Positions 1 to 13,559 of a stretch of DNA of 64,000 nt are shown in pieces; position 1 is the stretch's first letter; each line of letters opens with the position of its first letter. The notes below the pieces were generated by a model. It ran no database searches. It was not told where the DNA came from and worked only from the letters and a program-made list of their open reading frames with translations. The stretch comes from Prunella strophiata. Its lineage: Eukaryota > Chordata > Aves > Passeriformes > Prunellidae. Made by a program: the position numbers and the translations under genes. The stretch is from contig JAZBQD010000001.1 of assembly GCA_036583965.1 (NCBI GenBank), positions 21,189,569 through 21,253,568 on the forward strand, in the 5' to 3' direction.

Positions 1-3000
1 TTCAGGTTCAGGAAAATAAAAAATGTTAATTCAATTTTGAGGAGGAAACTAGCACTCTGGTAACTGACAAAAATTAGATGTCACCCTTTGATTGGTTGAG
101 GGAAATGGAAGGACAAGATGAAGTGAAATCACACTTACATACCAGCTCACACTAATGCTGACTGTACATTAAAAATATCAAAATATTTTTATTTATATCT
201 TTGGCCTTAAAACTTTCAGAGCACCCAAAGGTTGTATTGGCAGTCCATGTTCACCATCCTTTCTTCAGGCAAAAGTATCTTAATCTAAGAGTACATCAGA
301 GTGAGTAATTGGTCCAATCTTCCAAAAAAAAATATAATAATTTCTGATGAAGAGTGTTGAAGTTCTCTGTCGATGTCATATGTAAATAGAAAGACCGAAA
401 AGTGAGAAAAGGTTTAGTAAATGTGAGGACTCATACCTAAGTTCAAAAATAAAATGAACCAAATCAAAATTGTCTCAGCTCATCCCATAAAGAGCTCAGT
501 TTTCATTGATGCTTTATAGTTCCATCCCATCTCAAATACTTTGTATTATTAAAAAATCAGTGATATAAAATGTGGGGACAATTGACAGATGAGCGACCAC
601 AAGGAATTTTTGAAAAGGAGGCATTTCCACTCCCTGGAACGTGATAATGTTTGCTAAATGATCTGCATTTGAACCTAGATGTAGGCTGCACAGTTGTTCA
701 GAATGACCTTTACTGGACTAAAAAAGATCAAATAGCTGAATTTTCCTCACTGTTGCCTAGTGAGTGCTGCCACACTTCCCAGAGCAGCACTGGCAGCGTG
801 GTCTGTAGAAGGCAGGGTCCCAGAGCAGCACGGGATGTCCCAGCACTGGGTGTCCCAGCACAGGGTGTCCCAGCACAGGGTGTCCCAGCCCTAGATGTCC
901 CCAGCACGCGGTGTCCCAGCATGTCCCACGCTGGGTGTGGCACGAGCCAGAGGACAGTTGCCTGGGCAGCTACAGGTAGCAGCCCTCCAGAGGGAATGAA
1001 TTGTTTCCTGTTGGAAAGTACATTTCACCCATCTCACTAATAGATTTTATCCATGCTTGCACACAAGGAGAGTTCATTAGGAGCGTTTTTCCTAACTGGA
1101 AATGCCAGTTAAGGAGACATTTATATACCCAGCAGTGTTGGCTTGTGTTTTGAGTTAAGGCATTGCTGACAGGATGGTTTATGATGTCAGACAACTTTTC
1201 ACCCTGCAGTAAGCATTTCTGTAAAGGTGTCTAATCATCTCTGACAATACCTGTCAACAGTAGTAGTGCTCTGATATTACTGACCCTCTTAATGGTTTAT
1301 TTTCCTCAAACAATTGCCAAGTAGTTCTCATCCTTATTGACTGTGACAACAGTAGTTCATTGGATGGCCTGCTCCTTATTAACAGAGTAAGTTAGCAATT
1401 CATCAAAGTGTTTGGTTAAATTTCAACAGTATTGAACATTATATTAATGATGTTGCTGGAAGTTTTATTCAGAAAACTCACCTGACAGTAATCCTGATTA
1501 AATAAGTGCAACTGAAATAGAAGTTTGTGAAATAGGATGGAAAAGCTGCTGGAAGCTGCATCTTCAGAAAGACCAAGTCCTAAAAAACTGGAAATAAATT
1601 GTGCAAGCTTTTCACATGGATGCTGTAGAACTGCCTGTTTGTGCGTCATCCAGGGACATGCAGATAGTGTATTTTGTATAATTCTGATGGCTGGAATACA
1701 CAGAGAATAACAATCTCTTTTTGCTATTAATTACCCTGCTAACATGAGTGGCTAAGGTCTTAAATTCCTAAAACTTTGCCACTGTTTTAAATAGGGCATA
1801 AAATTCATTCCACAGAGAATTCCCCATTTCCCCATTGTATTTTTAAATAGGCATAATATAGTGTGTGTAAAAAAGTATGTAACTGTTCAGAATACTATGG
1901 AAGTGTTTACATCCTTACCTTACCTCTAGCACCTGTATGTGTTAGCATTATATCTATTTTTATGTTTCAGTGGTACCTAGAGGCCTTTATCTGTTATGTC
2001 ATCATTTTTACATGAGCACTTCCTATTATTCTCAAGGTCACTGTTTTCTGTGTATTACACAAGGTAGATTGTGATTGAGGCAGAATGCTAATGAAAGGGA
2101 AAAAATAATACATTCTTTCCTGTCTAATTATTGGGATAGGGAGAGCTGGTTTTCCCTTTTTCTCTGCCACAGTCATTGTCCTGGTTGTCAAAACTAATGA
2201 TGGAAGCTCAGAAGGATGGCACAATACTTCCCCACTGGGAGATTGATATTGGAATTTCAAGCTTTTGATTATTTGGTATAGAGTCCTTGACTTTCTTTTT
2301 ATCAGACATGCAGTTGTTTTTATCAAATCTGTAATTATTTCTACAATTCACAAATCAGAAAATCTGTTGACTAGAATTACTAAGTAAGTTTTGAATTAAG
2401 AACTGGGAGTTCCTTATTTGCCTGGAGTGAATGTGTTAAAAGAGGCTCGAGATGTCAGCAAAACAAATCTAACTTATTGCCCTTGATCATAGACAGTCTT
2501 ATTCCTAATGTCTTTTGGGTATTACAAGAATAGTTCTGCTTTTTGCATGCACACAAGCTTAAATTTACAGTAATTTTTAACAGACTATTTATACCTAAAG
2601 GCAAAGAAGCAGTCAAGAAGTGGGGTTGAGAGGAAGGAAAAGAGAAGGGAAATCATGAAGCCAGCTTAGAAAGAATGAAAAGGGAACGGTCAAGTAGAAG
2701 TGTGTATCGGCACACTCATGTCTTGGTGTTCCCCACTGCAGCAAGTGGAAGTATTTCCCAGTTTCCTGAGTCCCATCATGGGATGGTATTTCCCAGTTTC
2801 CTGAGTCCCACCGTGTGATGGTATTTCCCAGTTTCCTGAGTCCCACCGTGGGATGGTATTTCCCAGTTTCCTGAGTCCCACCGTGGGATGGGTCGGTGCT
2901 CTCAGGCAGTGGCTGTGTGGACAGCTCTGTGCCTTTCCGCGCGGTTCCCGCAGCCGGCGGTGCCTGCCGCGCGCCCGGCAGCCCCGGGCGTGGGGCACCA

Positions 3001-6000
3001 GGGGCTGAGTCTGAAAAAGTGCTGCCTCAGCGGCCACTTCTGAGGTTTTGGGCATTTTCCCTAAGTCTTTGATTATGCTACATCTTTCTGTTTTGACTGC
3101 ATCAGAGCCGTCATCCTTCCTAAAACACCTGTGCATCTGTGGGCTCCTCCTTCCATTGCTACTCTTGACTGGGTTTAATTCTGATCAGCTGCAGGGAAGA
3201 CATGCAAAGGAAGTAACATTTTGTAGAACACCAGAGCATCCTTGGGGACACGACCCTTAAAAACACACCAAACAAGCAAAAGCTTCAGAGTTCACATGCA
3301 GATGATTCTGGAAGCAGTCACACTATTTTCGTGCTACTGTTCACTTAGCTATGGAACAGGACGATGGAGACAATTTCTGAGGCGTATGGTATTTGAAAAG
3401 TTTTGTTCTGGAATAGTGTACATTCAGCAGCATGTTTCACAAAATCTTCTTTAGTGATAGTCATATTCCAGAAACCTCTAATAGAACTTTTATTTGCTAA
3501 AATCTGTTTAAGATCAGTGGCATATAATAAATTAAAATAGCTGTACAACCCAGAAAGTCACCAAAAAAAATAATTCCTCATGGGAATTTTGAATCATCTT
3601 TAGCTATGGCCACTATTTGAGCCCATCTGCAAAAGAATTTTCCTCATTCCAAAGTGTTTGTGACCCCTCTAGAGCATGAAGGAGGAGAGCTAATAGTTCT
3701 CCCGATTTTGGGGGCATGTATCTTGTTAGGATTTTTTATTATGTTAGTGTCAGCATTTCACTAAGATTAGGACTTCCACATGCCAGAGGGGATGGAGGGA
3801 GGCAGCTTTATTCATTGGAGTGCAGTGAGACAGCACTCCATGCTTCTTACTTCCTTCGAAGGATTCTTTCTTATAAAAAGAAGAGTTTGCCTTGCTTTAT
3901 TATATTAAATTATTACCTACAGGCCATTTTGTCTGGACAATTTTGCAGCATTTATTTTCATCTCTGTCCCAGCCATTTGAAATCTGATTTGTCAAAGATA
4001 CTTGTAAACTACAGTAACTTTTTGACTGGGTGATCAGTGCTAAGGACCTTGAAAAATTGGCAGAAGTTTTCACCCTGTGAAAACATTAAGATAAATAAAG
4101 CAAATTGATAAATACCATTTAATAGAATGTAGGCTCTAGGATTTAATGCTCTAACATATAGCAGTAACAGATCATTCCAGGTACAGAACATAATATTTCA
4201 AAAGCCATACAGTTAATGCTGTAAAAGGAAGGATTATATGAAATGTGATTGATTCTTATACCTTTATGTCATAAAAAGTAGCTTCAGTTATGTGGGCTTC
4301 TGGAATAAGTAAGGGGTTGCAAGAAAAAGTCAACCCTTAAGTTGCAGACAAAGAGCTTCTACTACCAGTACAGTATTACATCATCAAAATATTTCACAGA
4401 CACTCAGAAATAAGCTGTACTTCTGTATGTCAGTGAAGCAGCAAATTGAATTCTCATAATATGTTTTGAAAATGAGTCTTGTTAGGTTTGATGAGGTGGA
4501 AAACGTACTGAGATCACTGGTTTGTTCCAATAGATTCAGTATGCTTTTCTTGGATGTTTGCCATGGCTAATCTTTTTAATGGCAGTGTAGCTTGTAAACC
4601 CATTTGCTAGAGAGCTGTATGTCTCTGTTTCAGAGAATCACACCAAGCAGGATGGTAAATAAGTTTCTCTTCAAGCATGCAAACCCTTTTCTTACAATAC
4701 CAGAAATTTTGTTTTAAGACACATATCAGAAAAATCTCAGTATTTCCTTTATTAATTCAGTGAGGAGCAGAATAAAATGCAAATGTCATTTCAAATACAC
4801 TCACACATACAAATGTAGATGTTTGGGGGTTTTAAGAGTTTTATCAAGGGCAGACTTCAGTTAATTCAGGCCCAGTATTCAAGAAGTTGAGCCTGTCACA
4901 AACCCTCTGGATTTCTCCAAAACTCCTTCTTAGCTACTCCCACATGCCATTTTGGAAATGGTCTAAGAAAACAGTGGGCCTTACAGTGTGGTGAGCCATC
5001 ATCGAATGCAAAGTTCTGTCTTGGTAAACTGATGAGAAGATTTGCATGAGACATGAAAAATTCTGGCCTCAGCTTATTGAGGTTGAGCCAGAGTGCTTGA
5101 GATGATCTCAGCCCATGGGCTCATACAGGTATGTTACCTTTAGTTATATTCTATAGATTAAAAGAAACACTTTCTTTTGCCCTTTAAAGCTACATTAGAA
5201 TGCACTGGCGATGTCATAGCATGTTTATGACAGCCCCAAAATAACTACCATTTAATCTACTTCTATTCAAGATGTCTTTACAAAATAATATACCTTTCCT
5301 TAACACAATTTCATAGGTATGGGATCTTATGTAGTCAGCATCACTTTCTTTAAACCACATTCCTGATTTCTTGGTTCTGAAGAAATATCCTGCGAAGCCT
5401 GCTGTCTTGTCCTGTCTTCCTTTCTGTCACCCTTAAAAAATCCATGCAGGAGAGGTTTGTGTACAGCTGCAGTGGTCCCAGCACTCTCAACTCTGTTTTA
5501 TGTTAAATTATTCATGGATAAGTCCCCTTGAGAGAATCCTGTGAAGAAATCACATAAGATGAACTTTTTTCCCCCTAGGTTTCATTTTTCAACTTCTGCA
5601 TGTACATTTTCTGTAGTCTCTTGTCTAATTTCAAGTTGTTGTTGAACTGATTTTTGTACTTCCACACAAATAAACAGTTTGCTGTCTTTAAACACTCTCA
5701 CATACAAAAGCACAAGGTAGGAGGTGAGAGTTTTGAAACTGTGTGTATCTTAACTTCTTAACTGTACAGTAGAGTTGTAGATCTGAGAAGAGATGTAGAT
5801 GAAGAGCACATGAAAAGGAAAGAGGGAGGAGAAAAAAAAAAAGTGTCTGAAGAGCTGCTTTTTAACAGTGACATTTTGTAAGTAGTTTGGCCCTTTGAGC
5901 CAGAGGTTTCAGACTGCTTTGCAGTGATCAAGAGTCATTGATGGTTGTGGATGGGATTTGTTTGCAGTTATCCCTACAGCGAGGACTCTAGCCAGGGAAG

Positions 6001-9000
6001 GCAGTACATGAACACGAGATGTCCAGCCTGGTGCGACAGAATCCTGATGTCCCACTCAGCCAAGGAGCTCATTCTGAAAGTAAGTACAGACCTGCAGCCC
6101 CCCAATGCCTCCACACTGCATTTATCTGCACCAAAGGTAGGTATGGCTGGAAGGCTCTGCCCTTGAGTTTGCCAAGCTGGAGACAGCACACCATGGTAGT
6201 AAATGGAGAGGTGTGCATCCAGTGCTTTGCACACAAGAAGGGGGATTTGTCCCCATAAACCTGCTGACAGTGACTAAAAGATGAGCTTTCACAAGCACTT
6301 CTTTTGGTATCAGAGCTGCCAGTGATGACTGACTGTCTTCTGTCCTGTGCCTCCTCTGTGCGGGGATGCAGAGCATTGGGAGACTGACTGCTTGCTTTAA
6401 AGAAAGTAACAGAAAATAAAAAAGTCCTTATAGAAAGTCTCCATTAGTCCCCCCAGCCCAGTCCACCCTACAGTGACATAAGCAGCAACACTGCCCCTAT
6501 CAAGGATTAAGCAGGGATGCAGACAGGAGCAGGTACAAGTGGCTACTGGCTGAGGAGTCACACAATAGAGAGAAAAGCCTGTACAGCAACAGCTGGAGGC
6601 ACCTGAGTTACCAGAGTGGTACATTTCCTAAGGTACTCCCAAGAATATGTCAAATCCTACATAGGCTAAATCTGTCCCTGTCCCCTACCTCCAGCAGGTA
6701 GGCTCCTAACTTTGGTACACCAACTAGGTGCCTAAATTTAGACATTCAGTTGGTGCTTTAGAGATAAGCTTGTGCAACATTTTTAGAACATACAATTCCT
6801 CTCGGGATTTCGTGTTTATAGATAGAGTTAGGGTTAGTTGGTGATGTTCTATCCAAGGTTAAATGATCTAAATATGGTTCAGGAGCCTTCCAGTTTTCTT
6901 TTCTGTCATTTGCTCTCTCCTTCTTGTCGCACTTGGCCCTCCTTCTTTCCTTGGAGCACTGGACCGGGTCAGCTGGTTACCTGTGCCAGCTTCCATTGCC
7001 TCTGTCCCTGGGTGCATGCTCCTGGCACCTAGAGCCCTGTCCTGCTGACACTGATTGCCAGCTGCTCTAGAGGGCCAAGACCAGATCAGGAAATGGAGAT
7101 GTGAGAGGAGATCCCTCCCACTTCTCTCTGTTCTGAGCTGGCCAGCTGGCAGTGGCCATGGGCAGCTGCATAAATGGATGTGCTGCAGTGAGGTTGTCTT
7201 GGCTGACCAGACTGTATGACTCTAACAGACTTACTGAATCCAAAATTGCCAAAAGTCATGTGTCTGTCTGTGTGCTCCTGTATAATTAATGCAGTTTAGT
7301 GGGAGTGAATTACAGAAAATAATCTTCTAAGTAAATCAATGTTCTGTAGCTTCTTGGCTTTTTTAAATTAATTACACCCTTGAAACTTGCTCTCCTGAAG
7401 TTTATAACCTTCTTTTTCTCTCTCATTGGGGTTATTTATCTCATGATTAGACTGTTTGCTTTGCAGTATATAACTCACTGGAAGGCTGGGAACGTGTTTT
7501 CCACAGCTACTTGAATTTCAAGTCAATGCACTTCCTCACACATTTTAATGTGTAAAAAGCATCTGTATGACATCATGAAATTTCACCCAAAATTTTAGAC
7601 AATGCATGTACCGCACTATTCAGTTAAAAAATGTGAAGCCTAAGGGCAATACAGGCTTTATAGTCAAATAGTAATGTCAAAATCAGTGTTATTTGTTTTT
7701 CTTACACAAAAATATCATGTGAAAAAGTGAGACTTTCCCCAAAATGTTACCGATAGTGCTTGGCGACCATGAAATTCCTAAAGAACAAAGGATTAAAACC
7801 ATGAAAAGAGTGGCCAATGAGGGGGGATTTTTTTTTTTTTTAAGCTATGAATAAGGAGATAGATGTGTACACAAAAGCTTGAAGAGTGTAAACAGTACAG
7901 AGGGAAAGGAATTCTTTCTGATTATCTAGAGGGCTATAACTTGGATATAATGGGAGAAAATTAAACAAGGGAAAACAAAGTTTGAGCAGTGAAGAAGTTT
8001 GTAACTGTGAGGTTAGTTACAATTTCCAGTCTCTGTGTAAGAGAAACCCCATCAGCTGGATCCTTCAAAGCTCACCTTTAAAAGTGCACATAACTCTGCC
8101 TCTGGAGCTTTGCATTTGCAAATTGTGGTCAGGCAGTCTGGGACATCTCCAGAAGCTCATATGCAAAGTGACAGGTGCTGCTGAGGCCAGACTGGGCTTT
8201 GACTCAGTGAGTCTGTACCAACACAGGAGTTAGCTTACCCAGCCCAAAGCCAAACTGGCATTCTGGCCCATAAAACCTAATGAAAATAGTCATTAGAAAA
8301 GAATGCTGAACTGATAGAGGAAAGGGCAAAACTACCCTACAGGTTTCTGTGGTTCTACACAAGCAGCAGTGTTGGCCTTGACTGAGTATTTGCTCCACTG
8401 CAGACACCTATACTTTGAAGCTTTAAAAGGAACTCTGAAGAAAGTAAAAGCAAATTTTAATTAACTGATTACACTGTAACAAATCCTTAAAATAAAAATG
8501 TATATGAACTTTTAAAGAATTTTTTCAGTCGTAACTATCTATTGAATATTCTTATTCAGGTAATTATTTTGCTGTAATAATTTTACTTACAGGCAATTAA
8601 AGTGTTTATTTTTCTGCCTAAGCAATTCTGTATTTTATTTCAAACAAAAATTGTAGTAAATCTGCATTTAAATCCTAGGTAAAGAAAGGATAGGGTGCAC
8701 AAATTGCCACTGTACAGTGTGTTCAGCTACACAGTAGGCATTACAGATTGTACTGACATGGGGCTGTAAACAGCTTTCATGCAACATCATCTATCATGCC
8801 ATGGTCGGTTACCTCACCATCATGTTATTTTATGCTTCCTGAGCCCTAAACCACCAAAGGTTGCCCACTGCTCGGGAGCTGCGCTGATGCCTGATCGCAT
8901 GAAGTAATGAATGCTCAGCCAAGTGTATATTGTTTCTGCTTGTGCACTGCTGTAATTTGTTTATCTGTCTAAAGATTATGCAGTTGAAAATCCACAATTT

Positions 9001-12000
9001 TATGCTGCCTTTGTAAATTATCAAGTCGCTTTTGATGAATGTATCCCCACTTCCGATGCTGGTGGCATTATGATCTTGAAATATTGGAAAGTGCTCATGC
9101 ATACAATGCAGAAGGTTATGTTTTTATATTTTTGGCAGACAACCGTGCTGTAAAGTAAATCTGACCTTAAGCTTCCTTACTGCATTAAAGATAATTTAGT
9201 TTTAACTTTATAGTCCTAAATGCTACTGTTTATATAAAGTTATTGCCCAGTCAAACTTGACTGATTACAGATGAGAAAGTCTTGGCTGTTTCCTACAAAA
9301 TAAATTAGTATTGCCAACTAGTTTAAGGCACATCTACGATTGCATTAGAGACTGGACAGTGTGCAGATTACAGATTTAATTAGCTTATAGAATTGTTTAG
9401 CACAATAAGAAATCATTTTGTATGGCAATGTATTTGTATTTATTCCTGAAGTACTGTGCTAAAGAATCAAAATAGCTCCTCCAAATCACGTTTATTGCAA
9501 ACGGCAGAAAGATGAGTACATTTTAATATTCATTAAGATAAAAAAGCTAAAGAAGTCAGTGTATAAGGGTAAAGTTCAACATGGAACAAAATGAAAGCAA
9601 TTCATAATGGAGACTGGAGGAATGTCATCCGTCATTTGCTGCTTTTCTTAAAATCATTGAATGCTTTTTTTCAGATGAAGAAATTTATCTCAGAGAAATG
9701 GTTAAAGATTATACTCATAACCTGAAAATAATCATTCATCTCTCTGAACATTTAAAATCCCCTATATGATGAAATCAAATGCTGTTATAAGGCAACATGG
9801 ATTGCATTTAATTCTAAGAACATTTATCTCACCTAATTCAATAAAAATTGTGTTCTTAAAAAAGGACTGGCCAAATGTGCTTGCTGCATTTTGCAGCAGA
9901 AGCCTGGAATGCAACTACAACGAGTCACTCATTTCACTTAGTGCAGGATTAGCCACGAATATTTCCCAAGGTCCCATCAGCAGGGAGGAGGCACAGAAAT
10001 CTCAGGGTTTTTTATGTAGGCAAATTGCATGAATTACTGTAAGCAGTACTGGGCATAAAAGTTCATTTTGCACATTCGATCTCTGAAGAAGCCAAGAAAA
10101 GATGTGTTAATATCAACTCGTTCAGAAACTGGTTTCACCTATTTGCACAATATTTCCAATGTTCCTTTCTGTGTGTGTAATCTGGAGAATTCTTGGACTG
10201 ACTAGTGTTTTGTTGTTTTCTGTTTTTTTTTAAACTAGTCAGAAAATGATGAGAAGATAGTAATATATGACCACATTGGGCCAAATGTCTGCATGGGGGA
10301 TCACAAGGTAATTAAATTAAACATTTTAGTCTTTTATCTTCTATTTTTTTTTTATTAGGAAGGCGAATGTATGGACTAGGTTCTACTAATTGTAAGTCAG
10401 CTATATCTCTGCCCTATTTTTAAGTAATACCTTGAAAATGTGTCAAAGTCGAATTCAGCTGCAGTCAGTCTGTCAGAATGGCTGTATGAAATCAAACAGG
10501 ACAGTTGCTAGAATGAAAGCAGGATACAAGGCAAGCAAAGAGGAGGAGCCATCTGTACACTTAAAACTCTCTAGGAGAACACAAGTGATTTCATTGGGTT
10601 ATCAACTATGCTTTCAAAGCATAGCTTCAACTAGGTTGATGCATAGGTGCTTATTGGTAAAATACTATATTGGCAGTTTCATGTTCAAACAAGAAGTGAT
10701 AAAAATATAGAAAAAGGATAAATAATTATCAATAAATAAATACCAGTTGTTTAAATTAATAAAATACCTGAATTCTATGGTCTTCTTTGCTGAAGATACC
10801 AGATGGAAACCTAAGTTAGAAATACAATAAAACAGAGTATTTGCTTTCTTTGAAAAAAGCCAATTGAGGAGTAGGAGGTAACCTTTGAAAGCCTATCTAA
10901 AAACAGCACTGAGGCTCTTGAATGATAATTCAGAGAGGGATAGTGGGTAATTGTATGTGTGGATGCATGTGTACATGCAAATCTGAACTCACAAATGCAT
11001 ACCCCTATTTAATTCCACGGTCAGAGTTCTTGTAAGACAGAGAATTGTTTTCTAAGGAAAAATGCACTTAGGGCATATGGTCCAGAATCATCCAAGGTTT
11101 TAAAATAGAGCAACTTACTAACCTATCCAGTAAACAAAAAGCTCTGGGTCAGCCAGTTCAGGAACACCAGTTTTTGTTTCCTTCATCACCAAAGTGGTGC
11201 AGGACTGTTACAAAGGGAGATGTGTATGGGACCTTAACCTCTCACCACAGAAATCTGTGGAAAATTTTCCTTTAGGTTTCAGTGGGAGCAGAAATCTGTG
11301 AGGAGATGATGTTGTTCCCTTATGCATTTTGTAATTAAATTAATTCAAAAACTTGTTGCAACATTTTGTTTATGGTATAGAGAATTTTTTGTTGTATTTA
11401 CTACTGACTGTAAAGGAAAAAAAAAAAAAAAAACAAACCACACGTATGTTTCAAACATGTAACTTCTATTTTTCCCTAACTTGCTGCAGCCTGTGTTCCT
11501 GTCCTTTCGAATAGCTGCTGGGGCAGGTAAACCTATTGCAAATGTGCACAAGTGTTGTGTCGTGCAGTGATGTGGTGGTAAATATCATCTTTTTTCTTTA
11601 CATTTCTATTACATTTTCTACATCATTTCCCCTGTGTTTATCTTTCTTTTTTAAAAAATGCCAATTCTGCAACAGGAAAAAGATGCCTACGAAGTGAGAA
11701 GATTTTCCGTGAAACCACACTGTAGCCAGGAGGGAAGGCAGCACACTGAAATCTGTAATCCTAACAGCTGTATTGATAAATCCAGTCCTGAGTGCCACAT
11801 TTTTAGACTGCTGATCGTACACTATGCTTCAGCATCTGGACTCTGTTCAAGAGACGCCTCACATACCTCACTGTCTTGTATGTTCATGTGACATCAAGTA
11901 GAAATGTGGAATTATTTTTTATATATATGTCACAGTTCTGTTGCCAAAACTCTAAATAGACAGCAGAGATGTTATGTATTCTAGATTTCACAACTTTCAA

Positions 12001-13270
12001 CTTTTAATAAGTGTTTGTCAATGTGGAAAAGCTATTTCAGCATATTATAAAGTTTTAAAGGTATCATACCCATTATATATCTTTACCACTTTGGGATTTT
12101 GTACATTGGACTGTATAGATAGAGATATTGATGGTTTTAAATGGTATTTTCTTTTTTGACCAATGCTTATGGTTTGTGTTTTAGTTTTAGTATTTTGGTT
12201 TTCATTTTTTAAATTTTTTTCTCATTTTATTTACTATACTGCCATGTTACATGGTTTTTGAATCACACAGCAGCTGCTTTCTATACATACATATATATGT
12301 GTGTGTATATATATGTATGTATGTGTATATATACACAGATATATAAATAATTTATAAACCTGACCAAAACTTATGCTAAATATACTTTCCAATATGAATG
12401 CTTGAGAGTGCCATATCAGCAGTAAGTATTGGAGTCTTAGCAGGTTTAGTTAAGTGTACATCAACAACCAACATTTATATAATAAATAATATATAGCAGT
12501 GCCATTCTGGATACAGATATATAGCATACTATATAGCACATATATTAGCAGTTTCACTTTGTTACTCCTATAATCTCTTCTTTCTATGTAATATTAAGGA
12601 TTGAATGTGAAGTTCTTAGCTAGGTTTGGGTGTAACTTTCCAGAATTTTGTAAACTGTTTTTGTCTGTCTTTTGTTACTGTTTTATGGTGCCATATTCTA
12701 TATTGAAACAATAACAACACGGGAGAAGAAAATAATAGTCTGCTTCAAGTAGCAACTGTATTGGACACAGACTGTATTTATACAGTATTAAAGAAAAAAA
12801 AAAAAACAACCATCAACCCAACTGTAAATTTTCCTGTTTAGTAGCTCAGTGCAGCCTACAATATAGTCTTGTTAGAGACATTTTCCTCCCACCACTAAAT
12901 AGAACATTAAAAGGTGATTAGGGAGTCTGTTGATGAAACACAAATGTATGTTTTATTGATTTAATTTAGAACACTACAGAGTTCATGGACTGCGCGATGG
13001 CATTAGATTGATGCTTGATTTTGGTATAAATCACTACCATTGGAAATTATTTGATGTCTGCTTGCAGAGTTTTCTCAACAGTACAGCCCAGTTTATAGCA
13101 AGTATTGTTGCCCAAAGGGTGTCTGCAGCTCTGTATTGTTACTGTGCCATGTTGCATTATAACCACACAGTAATTCTATTTAAGCGAACTCAACTCATGA
13201 TAACTCTGAAGGCCTTTAGAAATGAGTACTCTGGTTCTCAAGCAATAAAACTAATCATGGTGAACATGGC
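1..13270 (+). CDS. INPP5A: INPP5A, 3' part of gene (last three coding exons and 3' UTR)
   Basis: This is inositol polyphosphate-5-phosphatase A, which removes the 5-phosphate from Ins(1,4,5)P3 and Ins(1,3,4,5)P4 and so ends calcium signalling at the membrane. The visible coding exons are 5968-6079, 10239-10307 and 11490-11570, joined in phases 2, 0 and 0. Together they give the last 86 residues and the stop codon. Family motifs are visible: CPAWCDRIL, conserved in type I 5-phosphatases, and GDHKPV, split by the last intron. The protein ends in CVVQ, a CaaX box of the kind that is farnesylated to anchor this enzyme to membranes. All earlier exons lie left of the window, so the gene is partial here. 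The 3' boundary is inferred from an AATAAA at 13244. It is convergent with NKX6-2. Identification rests on recognised sequence and I consider it secure. Confidence 0.95.
835..926. repeat. Short minisatellite, about 15-bp unit, six copies
   Basis: Units of the form TGTCCCAGCACAGGG follow one another, with the later copies diverged. They lie in an INPP5A intron. The short open frames across them are low-complexity by-products. Confidence 0.85.
2751..2890. repeat. 35-bp minisatellite, four copies
   Basis: Four head-to-tail copies of a 35-base unit containing GTATTTCCCAGTTTCCTGAG and then TCCCACCGTGGGATG. Copies differ at one to three positions, mainly CATCATGG, CACCGTGTG and CACCGTGGG. Near-identity suggests recent expansion. 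Confidence 0.9.
5968..6079 (+). CDS. INPP5A: INPP5A coding exon (third from last)
   Basis: The acceptor is tttgcag at 5961-5967 and the donor is gtaagt at 6080. The exon enters with one leftover base and leaves in phase 0. It encodes YPYSEDSSQGRQYMNTRC followed by PAWCDRILMSHSAKELILK, which includes the conserved PAWCDRI motif of inositol 5-phosphatases. Confidence 0.95.
6080..10238 (+). other. INPP5A intron
   Basis: A 4.2-kb intron. Its middle (about 8780-9480) has the look of conserved non-coding DNA: balanced composition, TTAATTAGC and TAATGA homeodomain-type cores, and no repeats. The rest is unremarkable AT-rich sequence with no exon that I can support. Confidence 0.8.
10239..10307 (+). 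CDS. INPP5A: INPP5A coding exon (second from last)
   Basis: A T-rich tract and an ag at 10237-10238 precede the exon, and the donor gtaatt follows at 10308. The 69 bases encode SENDEKIVIYDHIGPNVCMG then DHK. This is the strand leading into the active-site DHKPV motif, which is completed in the next exon. Confidence 0.95.
10308..11489 (+). other. INPP5A last intron
   Basis: A 1.2-kb intron with ordinary AT-rich sequence, a short A tract near 11419-11433, and a small perfect inverted repeat CTATGCTT-TCA-AAGCATAG near 10608-10626. Confidence 0.85.
11490..11570 (+). CDS. INPP5A: INPP5A terminal coding exon with CaaX box
   Basis: The acceptor ttgctgcag ends at 11489. The 27 codons begin PVFLSFRIAAGAGKP and end HKCCVVQ followed by TGA. 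CVVQ is the C-terminal prenylation box known for this enzyme. Confidence 0.95.
   Translation, partial: PVFLSFRIAAGAGKPIANVHKCCVVQ
12280..12345. repeat. TA/TG microsatellite in INPP5A 3' UTR
   Basis: Alternating purine-pyrimidine stretch of ATAC, TATA, TGTG and TGTATG units, so likely length-variable between individuals. Confidence 0.8.
13244..13249 (+). terminator. Poly(A) signal AATAAA, probable INPP5A 3' end
   Basis: Canonical hexamer about 1.7 kb after the INPP5A stop codon, with a GT-rich segment some 20 bases beyond. It is the last good signal before composition turns GC-rich. Confidence 0.55.
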
Positions 13271-13559
13271 TGTGTCTGCTCCTTTAATTTGGTGATTACA
13301 GGGAAATTATTTGTCACATTTCCTATTGACATATCTTTGAATCTGCCAAGCAACAAGGGTATTTTTCACATGAAAACTTTTATGATAAGATGCAGTTCTG
13401 GTATCAATCAAAACACAATTATAACCAAGTAAAAGGCACTGATGAGAGAGGAAGGTGATGAAGCTTTACGAGCTGTTCCCAAGATGCTAGTCCTCAGCAG
13501 GTCAGTAAACGTGCCACCATAAACTTCTTCGTGATTATCCCAAGTTTCAGAAGAAACCT

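Larger units (their letters stand above)
1..5967 (+). other. INPP5A intron (3' part)
   Basis: This is intronic DNA upstream of the first visible exon. It holds two short minisatellites (near 835 and 2751). I see no convincing coding exon. The GC-rich stretch around 2930-3010 is a local composition bump next to the second minisatellite. Confidence 0.75.
11571..13270 (+). other. INPP5A 3' UTR
   Basis: AT-rich sequence follows the stop codon. It contains a TA/TG microsatellite near 12280-12345 and candidate poly(A) signals ATTAAA at 12787-12792 and AATAAA at 13244-13249. The last is followed by TGTGTCTGC, a GU-rich type downstream element, so I place the end near 13270. The end point is inferred. 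Confidence 0.65.
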
